Shown in pieces: positions 16,435-24,022 of a stretch of 35,344 nt of DNA (positions are counted from its first letter, which is position 1; every line of letters begins with the position of its first letter). The stretch spans positions 1-35,344 of the forward strand of contig JAQSDJ010000096.1 of NCBI GenBank assembly GCA_029945855.1. The letters are read 5' to 3'. The notes beneath the pieces are model-generated. The model made no database searches, had not been told where the DNA came from, and saw only the letters and a list, made by a program, of their open reading frames with translations. Both the position numbers and the translations under genes were made by a program. Origin of the DNA: Lacunisphaera sp. GTDB lineage: Bacteria > Verrucomicrobiota > Verrucomicrobiia > Opitutales > Opitutaceae.

Positions 16435-16833
16435 TCACCCACCGGCGAACACCGGCCGGAAGCCGGCCTCGGTGAGAATCTTCGCGATCTTCTCGCGCTG
16501 GTCGCCCTGGATCTCGATGTCGCCGTCCTTGACCGTGCCGCCGCAGCCGCAGGCGTTGCGCATCTTTTTGCAGAGCGATTCCTTCTCGGGCAGACCGATG
16601 CCGGTGAAGCCGGTGACGATCGTCACGGTCTTGCCCCCGCGCCCGGCCGTCGTGCGCTTGAGGTCGACGCGGCCGCGGTTTCTCTGCGGCGCAGCCGCGG
16701 TAGGGGCGGTTGCCCCTAACCGCCCGGTTTGAGGCGCACTCGCTGGAGGCAATCCCGCGCCGCTCAGCGCACCAAACGGATTCTGCCCTAGCCCCTGCCC
16801 GCCATCGGTGGGAATCTTGCCATCGGCACTCAT
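16435..16833 (-). CDS. yciH: SUI1/eIF1-like translation factor (YciH family)
   Basis: A 132-residue protein. The C-terminal 75 residues carry the SUI1 fold with GKTVTIVTGFTGIGL, CGCGGTVKDGDIEIQGDQ and a final GFRPVFAGG, matching bacterial YciH, which influences start-codon selection. The N-terminal 55 residues are a variable proline/alanine-rich tail. The tail contains a perfect 8 bp palindrome (16704-16725) that looks like an inserted repeat. The start at 16833 overlaps the stop of the upstream 84-residue gene (16830), a coupled ATGA arrangement. The C-x-C-G-G residues may matter for RNA binding. Confidence 0.9.
   Translation of the reverse strand: MSADGKIPTDGGQGLGQNPFGALSGAGLPPASAPQTGRLGATAPTAAAPQRNRGRVDLKRTTAGRGGKTVTIVTGFTGIGLPEKESLCKKMRNACGCGGTVKDGDIEIQGDQREKIAKILTEAGFRPVFAGG
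16700..16725. repeat. Palindromic repeat inside yciH (family A, copy 1)
   Basis: gggcggtt (16704-16711) pairs with aaccgccc (16718-16725) around gcccct. The first bases are gtaggg, as in other repeats here. A homologous palindrome with stem gggccgtt/aacggccc and loop gccccc lies inside lpd at 21775-21800. The stems differ by a compensatory C-G/G-C exchange. It encodes part of the variable linker of the SUI1-like protein (antisense orientation). Confidence 0.7.
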
Positions 16834-17084
16834 GCGTGCCCTCCCCCGCACCCGCCCGGCGGCGAGGCCGGCTTGGCAAAACCGCTCTCCCCGCCCAGCC
16901 AGGCCAGCGCCTTGGCGTAGCTGCGGCCTTCGAGAAAATGCACCAACTGGGGATGCAGCTCCCCCCGGTGGGCCGCGAGCAGGGCCTCCACCTCGTTAAG
17001 CGCGGCGGAAATCGCCGGGCCATCAGAGTTCTTTATCGCGGCGGTGAAGCGGATTAGCGCGGCTTTGATCTTGGGTTCGGTCAA
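16830..17084 (-). CDS. Small hypothetical protein coupled to yciH
   Basis: An 84-residue protein of unknown family, starting from TTG (MTEPKIKAALIRFTAAIK). It is predicted to be mostly helical, with ALNEVEALLAAHRGELHPQL and FLEGRSYAKALAWLGG, and has a glycine/proline-rich tail ending GGCGGGHA. It is translated directly before the SUI1-like gene with a 4-base overlap, so it is probably expressed with it. No ATG start is available near the N-terminus, which makes the start uncertain. Confidence 0.65.
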   Translation of the reverse strand: MTEPKIKAALIRFTAAIKNSDGPAISAALNEVEALLAAHRGELHPQLVHFLEGRSYAKALAWLGGESGFAKPASPPGGCGGGHA

Positions 17085-17266
17085 GTTAAGGCAGTGGGTT
17101 TAAGTTCTATTTATCAGCACGTAACCGACGAATAGCGGTCTTATCAAGCCGGGTCTGCGGGGCTGAAACAACTTGTGTCAGCCGGAGGCGGATGCTGCAT
17201 TCACCTTCCCTCTCCCACCCGGAACCACTTTATTCAAGCCGCCGCAGTGCCCAACCCTTTGTCCCC

Positions 17267-20023
17267 ATGAACCGCGTCAATGTTTCCACCGGCGCCAACG
17301 CCGTCGTGGTCGAGGAATACTACCAGCGCTGGCAGGAAAATCCCGACTCGGTCGACCCGACTTGGCGCGCCTTTTTCCAGGGCTTCACGCTCGGTTCCGA
17401 CGGCCAGGCCGTCGCCGCCGCCCCTGCCGCCGGACTGGCGGCCGACAGCCTGAAGCAGTCTTCCGTCCACTATCTGATCAGCGCCTACCGCGCCCTCGGC
17501 CACCTCCAGGCGCACCTCAATCCGCTGGAGGCCAACCCGCCCCCGCCGGCCCCGAAGCTCTCGCTCGCGCAGTTCAACCTGGGCGACGCTGACCTCGACA
17601 CGGTTTTCGACACCGGCACCTATCTCGGCGGCGGCCAGCTGAAGCTGCGCGAGATCATCGCCGCGCTGCACGAGACCTACTGCGGCCACGTGGGCGTCGA
17701 ATACAGCCACATCCAGGACCAGGACGCGCGCCGCTGGCTCCAGGAGCGCATCGAGTCCACCCGCCTCAAGCCGAAGTTCACCAAGCCGCAGAAGCTCCGC
17801 ATCCTCCGCCGCGTGCACAAGGCGGAGCTGTTCGAGAAATTCCTCCACACGAAATACGTCGGCCAGAAGCGCTTCTCCCTCGAGGGCGGCGAAACCATCA
17901 TCGCGGCGCTCGACGCCGTCATCGACCACTGCCCCGCGCACCAGGTCGACGAGATCGTCATGGGCATGGCCCACCGCGGCCGCCTTAACGTGCTGACGAG
18001 CGTGATGCGGAAATCCTTCGACATCCTCTTCGAGCAGTTTTCTGAAAACTACATCCCCGACACGGTCGCCGGCGACGGCGACGTGAAGTATCACCTCGGC
18101 TACGAGTCCGTCCTCACCACCACCACCGGCGCCAAGGTCGAGATCCGCCTCGCGGCCAACCCGTCCCACCTCGAGATCGTCAACCCCGTCGTCGAGGGCA
18201 AGGTCCGCGCCCGCCAGCGCATCCGCGGCGACATGACCGACCGCCGCGCCGTCATGCCGCTGCTCATCCACGGCGACGCCGCCGTGGCCGGCCAGGGCAT
18301 CGTGGCCGAGACGATCCAGTTCTCCCAGCTCCCCGGCTACCGCACGGGCGGCACCCTCCACTTCGTCATCAACAACCAGATCGGCTTCACCACCGAGCCC
18401 ATCGACTCGCGCTCGACCCGCTATTGCACGGATATCGCCAAGGCCATCGAGGTGCCGATCTTCCACGTCAACGGCGACGACCCCGAGGCCGTGTGCCTGG
18501 TCGCGCAACTGGCGGTCGAGTTCCGCGTGAAGTTCAAGCGCGACGTGTTCGTCGACATGTATTGCTACCGCAAGCACGGCCACAACGAGACCGACGAGCC
18601 GTCCTTCACCCAGCCGCTGATGTATCGGCAGATCGCCGGGCACCCGCAGGTCTCGACCATCTACACGAAGATGCTCGTCGACGCCGGCGTCCTCACCCCC
18701 GCGCAGGGCGACGAGATCAAGGCCGAATATTCCGCCGCGCTCGACGAGAATCTCGCCAAGGCCAAGGCCCGTGAGGCCACCAAGGCCGAGAAACGCAAAC
18801 ACGCCGCCGCCGCCAATCCCTTCAAGGGTTCCACCGCCGTTTTCCAGCCGGCCTACTCGCACGCCCCGGTGAACACCGCCGTGAGCGCCAAGGTCATCGC
18901 CCAGGTCGTGGCCGGCCTCACGACCGTCCCCGCCGGCTTCAAGGTCCACCCCAAGATCCAGCGCTTCATCGACGCCCGCGCCACCACGCACAAGAACCAC
19001 GGTCCGTTCGACTGGGGCTTGGGCGAGGCCCTCGCCTACGGCTCGCTGCTGCTCGACGGCACGCCCGTGCGCCTCAGCGGCCAGGATTCCGAGCGCGGCA
19101 CCTTCACCCACCGTCACGCGGTGTTCAGCGACGTCGAGACCGGCGCCAAATACAAGCCGCTGAACCATCTCGCGCCCAAACAGGTGCCCTTCTGCGTCTA
19201 CAACTCGCTGCTCTCCGAGGCCGCCGTGCTCGGCTTCGACTACGGCTACTCGCTCGACTACCCCGACATGCTCTGCATCTGGGAGGCGCAATTCGGCGAC
19301 TTCGCCAACGGCGCGCAGGTCGTCATCGACCAGTTCCTCGCCGCCGGCGAATCGAAATGGCAGCGCGTCAGCGGCCTCACCTTGCTCCTGCCCCACGGCT
19401 ACGAGGGCCAGGGCCCCGAGCACTCCTCCGCCCGCCTCGAGCGCTTCCTCCAGCTCTGCGCCGAGGACAACTTCCAGGTCGCCAACCTCACCACCCCCGC
19501 CCAGCTCTTCCACGTGCTGCGCCGGCAGACGATGCGCGACTTCAAGAAGCCGCTCGTCATCATGGCCCCGAAATCCCTGCTGCGCCACCCGGCTTGCGTG
19601 TCGCCGCTCGAGGACTTCACGAAAGGCTCGTTCCAGGAAATCATCGACGACCCGGCCGCCCCGAAAAAGGCCGACCGCCTCGTCCTGTGCTCCGGCAAGG
19701 TCTATTACGACCTCGTCGACTACCGCGAAAAACAAAAGATCGAGGGCACGGCCGTCGTCCGCCTCGAGCAGCTTTATCCGCTGCACCGCAACCGCCTCAC
19801 CGAGCTCGCCGACACCTACGGCCGCGATGCGCGCCTCATCTGGTGCCAGGAGGAACCGGCGAACATGGGCGCGTGGTCTTTCATCGCCCCCCAGCTCGAA
19901 GAAATCTTCGGCCGCAAGGCCCTCTACGCCGGCCGCGACTCCGCCGCCTCCCCCGCCGTCGGCGTGCTCGCCCTGCACCGCATGCAGCTCGCCACCTTCC
20001 TCAACCAAGCCTTCACTGGCTGA
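17267..20023 (+). CDS. sucA: 2-oxoglutarate dehydrogenase E1 component
   Basis: Thiamine-diphosphate enzyme that decarboxylates 2-oxoglutarate and hands the succinyl group to lipoyl E2 in the TCA cycle. The 918-residue protein has the N-terminal E2-binding helix region (EEYYQRWQENPDSVDPTWRA), GMAHRGRLNVLTSVM, the TDP-binding stretch with LHFVINNQIGFTT, YRKHGHNETDEP, and the transketolase-like half with RLSGQDSERGTFTHRH and EAQFGDFANGAQVVID. The start at 17267 matches family N-termini; the frame is open 25 codons earlier. It is first in a sucA-sucB-lpd cluster; each junction has a GTAG heptad repeat. A 182 bp gap upstream should carry the promoter, but no clear -10/-35 pair is visible. Confidence 0.97.
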   Translation: MNRVNVSTGANAVVVEEYYQRWQENPDSVDPTWRAFFQGFTLGSDGQAVAAAPAAGLAADSLKQSSVHYLISAYRALGHLQAHLNPLEANPPPPAPKLSLAQFNLGDADLDTVFDTGTYLGGGQLKLREIIAALHETYCGHVGVEYSHIQDQDARRWLQERIESTRLKPKFTKPQKLRILRRVHKAELFEKFLHTKYVGQKRFSLEGGETIIAALDAVIDHCPAHQVDEIVMGMAHRGRLNVLTSVMRKSFDILFEQFSENYIPDTVAGDGDVKYHLGYESVLTTTTGAKVEIRLAANPSHLEIVNPVVEGKVRARQRIRGDMTDRRAVMPLLIHGDAAVAGQGIVAETIQFSQLPGYRTGGTLHFVINNQIGFTTEPIDSRSTRYCTDIAKAIEVPIFHVNGDDPEAVCLVAQLAVEFRVKFKRDVFVDMYCYRKHGHNETDEPSFTQPLMYRQIAGHPQVSTIYTKMLVDAGVLTPAQGDEIKAEYSAALDENLAKAKAREATKAEKRKHAAAANPFKGSTAVFQPAYSHAPVNTAVSAKVIAQVVAGLTTVPAGFKVHPKIQRFIDARATTHKNHGPFDWGLGEALAYGSLLLDGTPVRLSGQDSERGTFTHRHAVFSDVETGAKYKPLNHLAPKQVPFCVYNSLLSEAAVLGFDYGYSLDYPDMLCIWEAQFGDFANGAQVVIDQFLAAGESKWQRVSGLTLLLPHGYEGQGPEHSSARLERFLQLCAEDNFQVANLTTPAQLFHVLRRQTMRDFKKPLVIMAPKSLLRHPACVSPLEDFTKGSFQEIIDDPAAPKKADRLVLCSGKVYYDLVDYREKQKIEGTAVVRLEQLYPLHRNRLTELADTYGRDARLIWCQEEPANMGAWSFIAPQLEEIFGRKALYAGRDSAASPAVGVLALHRMQLATFLNQAFTG

Positions 20024-20028
20024 ACTAA

Positions 20029-20102
20029 AGTAGCGAGCATCACCAACCACTCCCGCCACTCCGCCACCTACTCACTACTCGCTACCCGCTACTCACTACT
20101 CA
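20029..20102. repeat. GTAG heptad repeat element, copy 1 (sucA-sucB junction)
   Basis: A short left part agtagcgagcat (20029-20040) and a longer right part (20068-20102) made of ctactca, ctactcg, ctacccg, ctactca units, i.e. the complement of tandem GTAGYGR heptads. It lies between the sucA stop and the sucB start. It is shorter on the left than the copies at 21313 and 32559. Confidence 0.75.
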
Positions 20103-20112
20103 TCCCCCCCCC

Positions 20113-21309
20113 ATGGCCATTGAAGTCAAAATCCCCCCGATGGGCGAATCCATCACCTCCGGCGTCCTTGCCAAGTGGCACGTCGCCGACGGCGCCCTCG
20201 TCAAGAAGGACCAGCCGCTCTTCGAACTCGAGACCGACAAGATCACGTCCGAAGGCACCGCCGAAGCCGCCGGCAAGATCACCTTCTCGGTCGCTGCCGG
20301 CACCGAGGTCAAGATCGGCCAGATCGTGGCGACAATTGATACGGAGGTGGGAGAAACTGCCGAAGCGATCTCATCCCTCCCTCCTCCAGCCACCCACCTC
20401 ACGCCTTCCCCGGCATCGCCGGCGGTCCGCCGCCTCGCCGCCGAGACCGGCCTCGACCCCGCCTCCGTCACCGGCTCCGGCAAAGCCGGCCGCGTCACCA
20501 AGGGCGACATGCTCGCCGCCGTCGAAAAGCCGGCCACTTCTGGAGCGACGGCGACCCCGCCGTCGTCAGCGCCCGCGCCGAAGCCGGTCGTCGCCCCCGT
20601 TCTCATCGGTGAACGCCAGACCCGCACCAAACTCTCCAAGCTCCGCCAGACCATCGCCCACCGCCTCGTCGCCGCCCAGCACGAGGCCGCAATGCTCACG
20701 ACCTTCAACGAGTGCGACATGTCCGCCGTCATGGAGCTGCGGAAGAAATACCAGGACGACTTCGTGAAGAAGCACGGGGTGAAGCTCGGCTTCATGAGTT
20801 TCTTCACCAAGGCCGTCGTCCACGCCCTGCGCGAGGTGCCCGCCGTCAACGCCCGCCTCGACGGCGACAGCATCGTCTCGAACCACTATTATGACGTCGG
20901 CATGGCCGTCTCCACGGAAAAGGGCCTGATGGTCCCGGTCATCCGCGACTGCGACACGCTCGGCATGGCCGGCATCGAGAAGGCCATCGCCGACGCCGCC
21001 AAGCGGGCCCGCGACGGCAAGATCACCCTCGCCGACCTCGAGGGCGGCGTCTTCACCATCACCAACGGCGGCATCTTCGGCTCGATGCTCTCCACCCCGA
21101 TCCTCAACGCCCCGCAGAGCGGCATCCTCGGCCTGCACGCGATCAACGACCGCCCGATGGCCGTCAACGGCCAGGTTGTCATCCGCCCGATGATGTATCT
21201 CGCCCTCAGCTACGACCACCGGATCGTCGACGGCAAGGAGGCCGTCACCTTCCTCGTCAAGGTCAAGCAGGCCATTGAGGATCCCGCGCGGCTCCTGATC
21301 GGAGCCTAG
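20113..21309 (+). CDS. sucB: Dihydrolipoyllysine-residue succinyltransferase (E2 of 2-oxoglutarate dehydrogenase)
   Basis: Transfers the succinyl group from lipoyl-lysine to CoA and forms the core of the complex. The 398-residue protein has a lipoyl domain (residues 2-77) with K43 in ETDKITSEG as the lipoylation site, a linker, a peripheral-subunit-binding domain (about 97-137: [20 protein letters not shown] and GRVTKGDML), a second linker with an inserted-looking palindrome, and the acyltransferase domain (from about 165) ending with H369 and D373 in SYDHRIVDG. The start is preceded by a run of C residues and no Shine-Dalgarno sequence. It is in an operon with sucA and lpd. Confidence 0.97.
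   Translation: MAIEVKIPPMGESITSGVLAKWHVADGALVKKDQPLFELETDKITSEGTAEAAGKITFSVAAGTEVKIGQIVATIDTEVGETAEAISSLPPPATHLTPSPASPAVRRLAAETGLDPASVTGSGKAGRVTKGDMLAAVEKPATSGATATPPSSAPAPKPVVAPVLIGERQTRTKLSKLRQTIAHRLVAAQHEAAMLTTFNECDMSAVMELRKKYQDDFVKKHGVKLGFMSFFTKAVVHALREVPAVNARLDGDSIVSNHYYDVGMAVSTEKGLMVPVIRDCDTLGMAGIEKAIADAAKRARDGKITLADLEGGVFTITNGGIFGSMLSTPILNAPQSGILGLHAINDRPMAVNGQVVIRPMMYLALSYDHRIVDGKEAVTFLVKVKQAIEDPARLLIGA
20546..20565. repeat. Palindrome inside the sucB linker
   Basis: cgacggcg (20546-20553) pairs perfectly with cgccgtcg (20558-20565) around accc. It encodes the flexible linker ATATPPSSA between the E3-binding and catalytic domains. Size (8 bp stem, 4-base loop) and location in a tolerant protein region match the palindromes in lpd and yciH, although the sequence is a different family. 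Confidence 0.55.
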
Positions 21310-21312
21310 CGC

Positions 21313-21394
21313 AGTAGCGAGTAGTGAGTAGCGGGTAGCGAGCATAGCCAACCCGCCCCAACTACTCGCTACCCACTACCCGCTACTCACTACT
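21313..21394. repeat. GTAG heptad repeat element, copy 2 (sucB-lpd junction)
   Basis: The left arm (21313-21342) reads as tandem heptads gtagcga, gtagtga, gtagcgg, gtagcga. The right arm (21361-21394) carries the complement of gtagtga, gtagcgg, gtagtgg, gtagcga. The two arms can pair around a spacer of about 18 bases. The element fills almost all of the gap between the sucB stop and lpd start. Confidence 0.8.
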
Positions 21395-21402
21395 TCTTCC
21401 CC

Positions 21403-22842
21403 ATGGATACCTTCGATCTCATCGTCATCGGTGCCGGCCCCGGGGGCTACGTGTGCGCGTTCCGCGCCGCGCAGCTCGGCCTCAAGGTCGCCCTCGTCGA
21501 CAAGCGCCCCACCCTCGGCGGCACCTGCCTCAACGTCGGCTGCATCCCGAGCAAGGCCCTCCTCCACTCCTCCGAGCACTTCGCCTTCGCCCAGAAGCAC
21601 GCCGCCGCCCACGGCATCAGGCTCGGCTCCGTCGAGGTCGACCTGCCGACGCTGCTGAAGCGCAAGGACGCGGTCGTCGCCAAAAACGTCGGCGGCCTGG
21701 CCCTCCTCGCCAAGGCCCGCAAGATCACCGTCCTCACCGGCGAGGCGAAGTTTATTTCGCCCACCGAGATCGAGGTAGGGGCCGTTGCCCCCAACGGCCC
21801 TCAGCGCCTCACCGCCAAACACATCGTCATCGCCACCGGCTCCGCCCCCGTCGAGCTGCCGTTCATGAAGTTCGACGGCACGACCGTCGTCTCCAGCGAC
21901 CACGCCATCGCCTTCCCGTCCGTACCGAAAAAACTCGTCGTGGTCGGCGGCGGCGCCATCGGCCTTGAGCTCGGCTCCGTCTGGTCGCGCCTCGGCGCCG
22001 ACGTTACCGTCGTCGAGTTCCTGCCAAAGATCATCGCCGCCTACGACGACGACATCGTCCGCAACTTCACCCGCCTGCTCACGAAGCAGGGTCTCAAAAT
22101 CGAAGTCGGCGCCAAGGTCACCGGGTTCGTAAGGGCGTCGCTTGACGACGCCCACGCGGGCGCGGACAAGCCGCGCCCCTACGGGAAATTGCTTGCCGAA
22201 CGCGACGGCCAGAAACTGGAATTCGAGGCCGACAAGGTTCTCGTCGCCGTCGGCCGGCGCCCCTACACCGACCATCTCGGCCTGGAAAAGGCCGGCGTCG
22301 AACTCGACGAGAAGAACCGCGTCAAGGTCGACGCCCACCTCCGCACGACCGCGAAAAATATCTGGGCTATCGGCGACGTCGTCGCGGGCCCGATGCTCGC
22401 GCACAAGGCCGAGGAGGACGGCGCCGCCGTCGCCGAATGGATCGCGGGAAAAGCCGGCCACATCAACTGGGACCTGGTGCCCGCCATCGTCTACACGCAC
22501 CCCGAGGTCGCCGGCGTCGGCCTCGGCGAAGACGCCGCCAAGGCCGCCGGCCGCGCCGTCAATGTCGGCCGCTTCAACTTTGCCGCCAACGGCCGCGCCA
22601 TCGCCGCCGACGCCACCGACGGCTACGTCAAGATCATCGCCGACGCCAAGACCGACAAGATCCTCGGCGCCCAGATCCTCGGCGCCAACGCCGGCGAGCT
22701 CATTTCCGAAATCGTCACGCACATGGAATATGGCGGCAGCGCCGAGGACCTCGGCCGCACGATCCACGCCCACCCCACGATGAGCGAAGCCCTCAAGGAA
22801 GCTGGGTTGGCCGTGAGCAAATCGGCTATCCACGCGCTGTAA
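21403..22842 (+). CDS. lpd: Dihydrolipoyl dehydrogenase (E3)
   Basis: FAD enzyme that reoxidises dihydrolipoamide and makes NADH for 2-oxo acid dehydrogenase complexes. The 479-residue protein starts with the FAD Rossmann motif GAGPGGYVCAFRAAQLG, has the redox disulphide C42-LNVG-C47, a second dinucleotide motif VVGGGAIGLELGS, ATKNIWAIGD-like FAD contact, and the C-terminal H457-PTMS-E462 catalytic pair. Two segments look like in-frame repeat insertions: codons 125-133 (21775-21800) and exactly codons 243-260 (22129-22182), both in surface hairpins that vary between homologues. It is third in the sucA-sucB-lpd cluster. Confidence 0.97.
   Translation: MDTFDLIVIGAGPGGYVCAFRAAQLGLKVALVDKRPTLGGTCLNVGCIPSKALLHSSEHFAFAQKHAAAHGIRLGSVEVDLPTLLKRKDAVVAKNVGGLALLAKARKITVLTGEAKFISPTEIEVGAVAPNGPQRLTAKHIVIATGSAPVELPFMKFDGTTVVSSDHAIAFPSVPKKLVVVGGGAIGLELGSVWSRLGADVTVVEFLPKIIAAYDDDIVRNFTRLLTKQGLKIEVGAKVTGFVRASLDDAHAGADKPRPYGKLLAERDGQKLEFEADKVLVAVGRRPYTDHLGLEKAGVELDEKNRVKVDAHLRTTAKNIWAIGDVVAGPMLAHKAEEDGAAVAEWIAGKAGHINWDLVPAIVYTHPEVAGVGLGEDAAKAAGRAVNVGRFNFAANGRAIAADATDGYVKIIADAKTDKILGAQILGANAGELISEIVTHMEYGGSAEDLGRTIHAHPTMSEALKEAGLAVSKSAIHAL
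21775..21800. repeat. Palindromic repeat inside lpd (family A, copy 2)
   Basis: gggccgtt (21779-21786) pairs with aacggccc (21793-21800) around gccccc, preceded by gta. It encodes VGAVAPNGP. It is homologous to the yciH palindrome at 16700-16725, with the stem pair changed in a compensatory way. Confidence 0.7.
22129..22182. repeat. Double-hairpin repeat inserted in frame in lpd (family B)
   Basis: A 54 bp segment bounded by gtaaggg and cccctac contains two perfect 8 bp hairpins: gggcgtcg-cttga-cgacgccc (22133-22153) and gggcgcgg-acaag-ccgcgccc (22158-22178). It is exactly 18 codons and starts on a codon boundary (VRASLDD...RPY). An intergenic element at 24739-24796 has the same plan: GTAGGG/CCCTAC ends, first loop ctcgt, second loop acaag. 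Confidence 0.75.
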
Positions 22843-22891
22843 GGACAGCCAAGATGGCAATTCTACCCGGCCGGTATTTACTGGTGGGGGC

Positions 22892-22948
22892 AGGGCTTTA
22901 TGCCCCGACTTCAGGCGCAGACGGCGAAGTGTCGGGGCATAAGGCCCT
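22892..22948. repeat. Intergenic inverted repeat after lpd
   Basis: agggctttatgccccgac (22892-22909) and gtcggggcataaggccct (22931-22948) are 18 bp inverted arms with one G-U type mismatch, around a 21-base spacer. It could serve as a terminator-like structure for the sucA-sucB-lpd operon. It resembles the element at 28016-28057. Confidence 0.7.
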
Positions 22949-23089
22949 TCCCGCATCCATACAGGCCAAAAACTTCCGCCGGCCGGCCTGCGCCGGGCTT
23001 ACCTGACGATACACGCCCCGTAATAACGTGGCGCACAGCCCGACAGGCCTTGACCGCAACCTCCCCCGCAAGGTGTTTTGTCCACCCGC

Positions 23090-23974
23090 ATGCTCGCCCA
23101 GCTCACTCACCGCCGCGCCGTCTTCCTGATGCTGCTCTCCGCCGCATCGTTCACGGCCAATGTCCTGCTCGTGCGCGCGCTGGGGGAGATGGGCTATGCG
23201 AACATCTGGCTGGTCTCGTGCGCGCGTTTCGTCGTCGGGCTCGGCCTGATCAGCGCGGTATACTGGAAAGAGTTCCAGCCGGTCCACCTCATCCGCAGCC
23301 GCAAGCTCATCGAGCGCGGCGTGGTCGGCGGCATCGGGGTCTACCTTACCTACCTCGCCGTGGTGAAGCTCGGCGCCGGCCGCGCCACCTTCATCGGCAA
23401 CACCTATGTGATCTGGGGCGCGCTGCTGGCGGCCTGGATGCTCCGGGAAAAGCTCCGGCCGGGCGTCCTGATCGGCGGCGTGGCGGCGCTGGCCGGACTC
23501 GGCCTGCTGACCAATGTCTTTTCCACCACGGCCCATCCCGGACCCTACGACCTGCTCGCCTTTGTTGGCGCCCTGCTCTCCGCCTACGTGGTTGTCACCA
23601 TCCGCCAGCTGCACGACACCGAGCACACCTCGACGATCTTTTCCGCGCAGTGCGTCTATGGCCTCATCATCTGCGCCGTGCCCGCGGTGCTCACCTGGCA
23701 TCCCGTGTCCGCCGCTGCCTGGGCCGTGCTGTTCATCGCCGGCGTGACCGCCGGCATCGGGCAACTCGCCATGACGCGCGCCTTCCGCGACCTGCCCGTC
23801 GCCGAGGGCTCGCTCATCCAGATGCTGGTGCCGCTGGGCATCGCCCTCGGCGGCATGATGTTTTTCGGCGAGCGCTTCAGCCCGCACGAATTCATCGGCG
23901 CCGCGCTGATCCTCGGGGGCACGGTCTACACGTCCTTCCGCAGCGCCACCACCGCCACCGCCGAGGCGGAATGA
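23090..23974 (+). CDS. DMT superfamily transporter (EamA domain)
   Basis: A 294-residue inner-membrane protein with about ten hydrophobic helices arranged as two EamA repeats. The first repeat includes VFLMLLSAASFTANVLLVRAL and ATFIGNTYVIWGALLAAWML; the second includes WAVLFIAGVTAGIGQLAMTR and AEGSLIQMLVPLGIALGGMMF. The pattern 'loss of gene context plus EamA' gives no substrate; such proteins export amino acids, nucleotides or other small metabolites. I use the ATG at 23090; a TTG at 23078 would add four residues. The last helix ends with GTVYTSFR and a short charged tail. Confidence 0.88.
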   Translation: MLAQLTHRRAVFLMLLSAASFTANVLLVRALGEMGYANIWLVSCARFVVGLGLISAVYWKEFQPVHLIRSRKLIERGVVGGIGVYLTYLAVVKLGAGRATFIGNTYVIWGALLAAWMLREKLRPGVLIGGVAALAGLGLLTNVFSTTAHPGPYDLLAFVGALLSAYVVVTIRQLHDTEHTSTIFSAQCVYGLIICAVPAVLTWHPVSAAAWAVLFIAGVTAGIGQLAMTRAFRDLPVAEGSLIQMLVPLGIALGGMMFFGERFSPHEFIGAALILGGTVYTSFRSATTATAEAE

Positions 23975-24022
23975 CGCCGCCGATTCTTCTCTTGCCGCCC
24001 GGCCGGGTATCCGCGTCCATCG

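Noticed and set aside
17234-20059. 941-codon open frame antisense to sucA
   Set aside because: It mirrors the codon structure of sucA on the other strand, a usual effect of GC-rich third positions. It shows no family motifs and the sense frame is a certain 2-oxoglutarate dehydrogenase E1.
21313-21394. GTAG heptads as a small CRISPR array
   Set aside because: Units are 7 bases without spacers of constant length, arms are inverted, and no cas genes are present.
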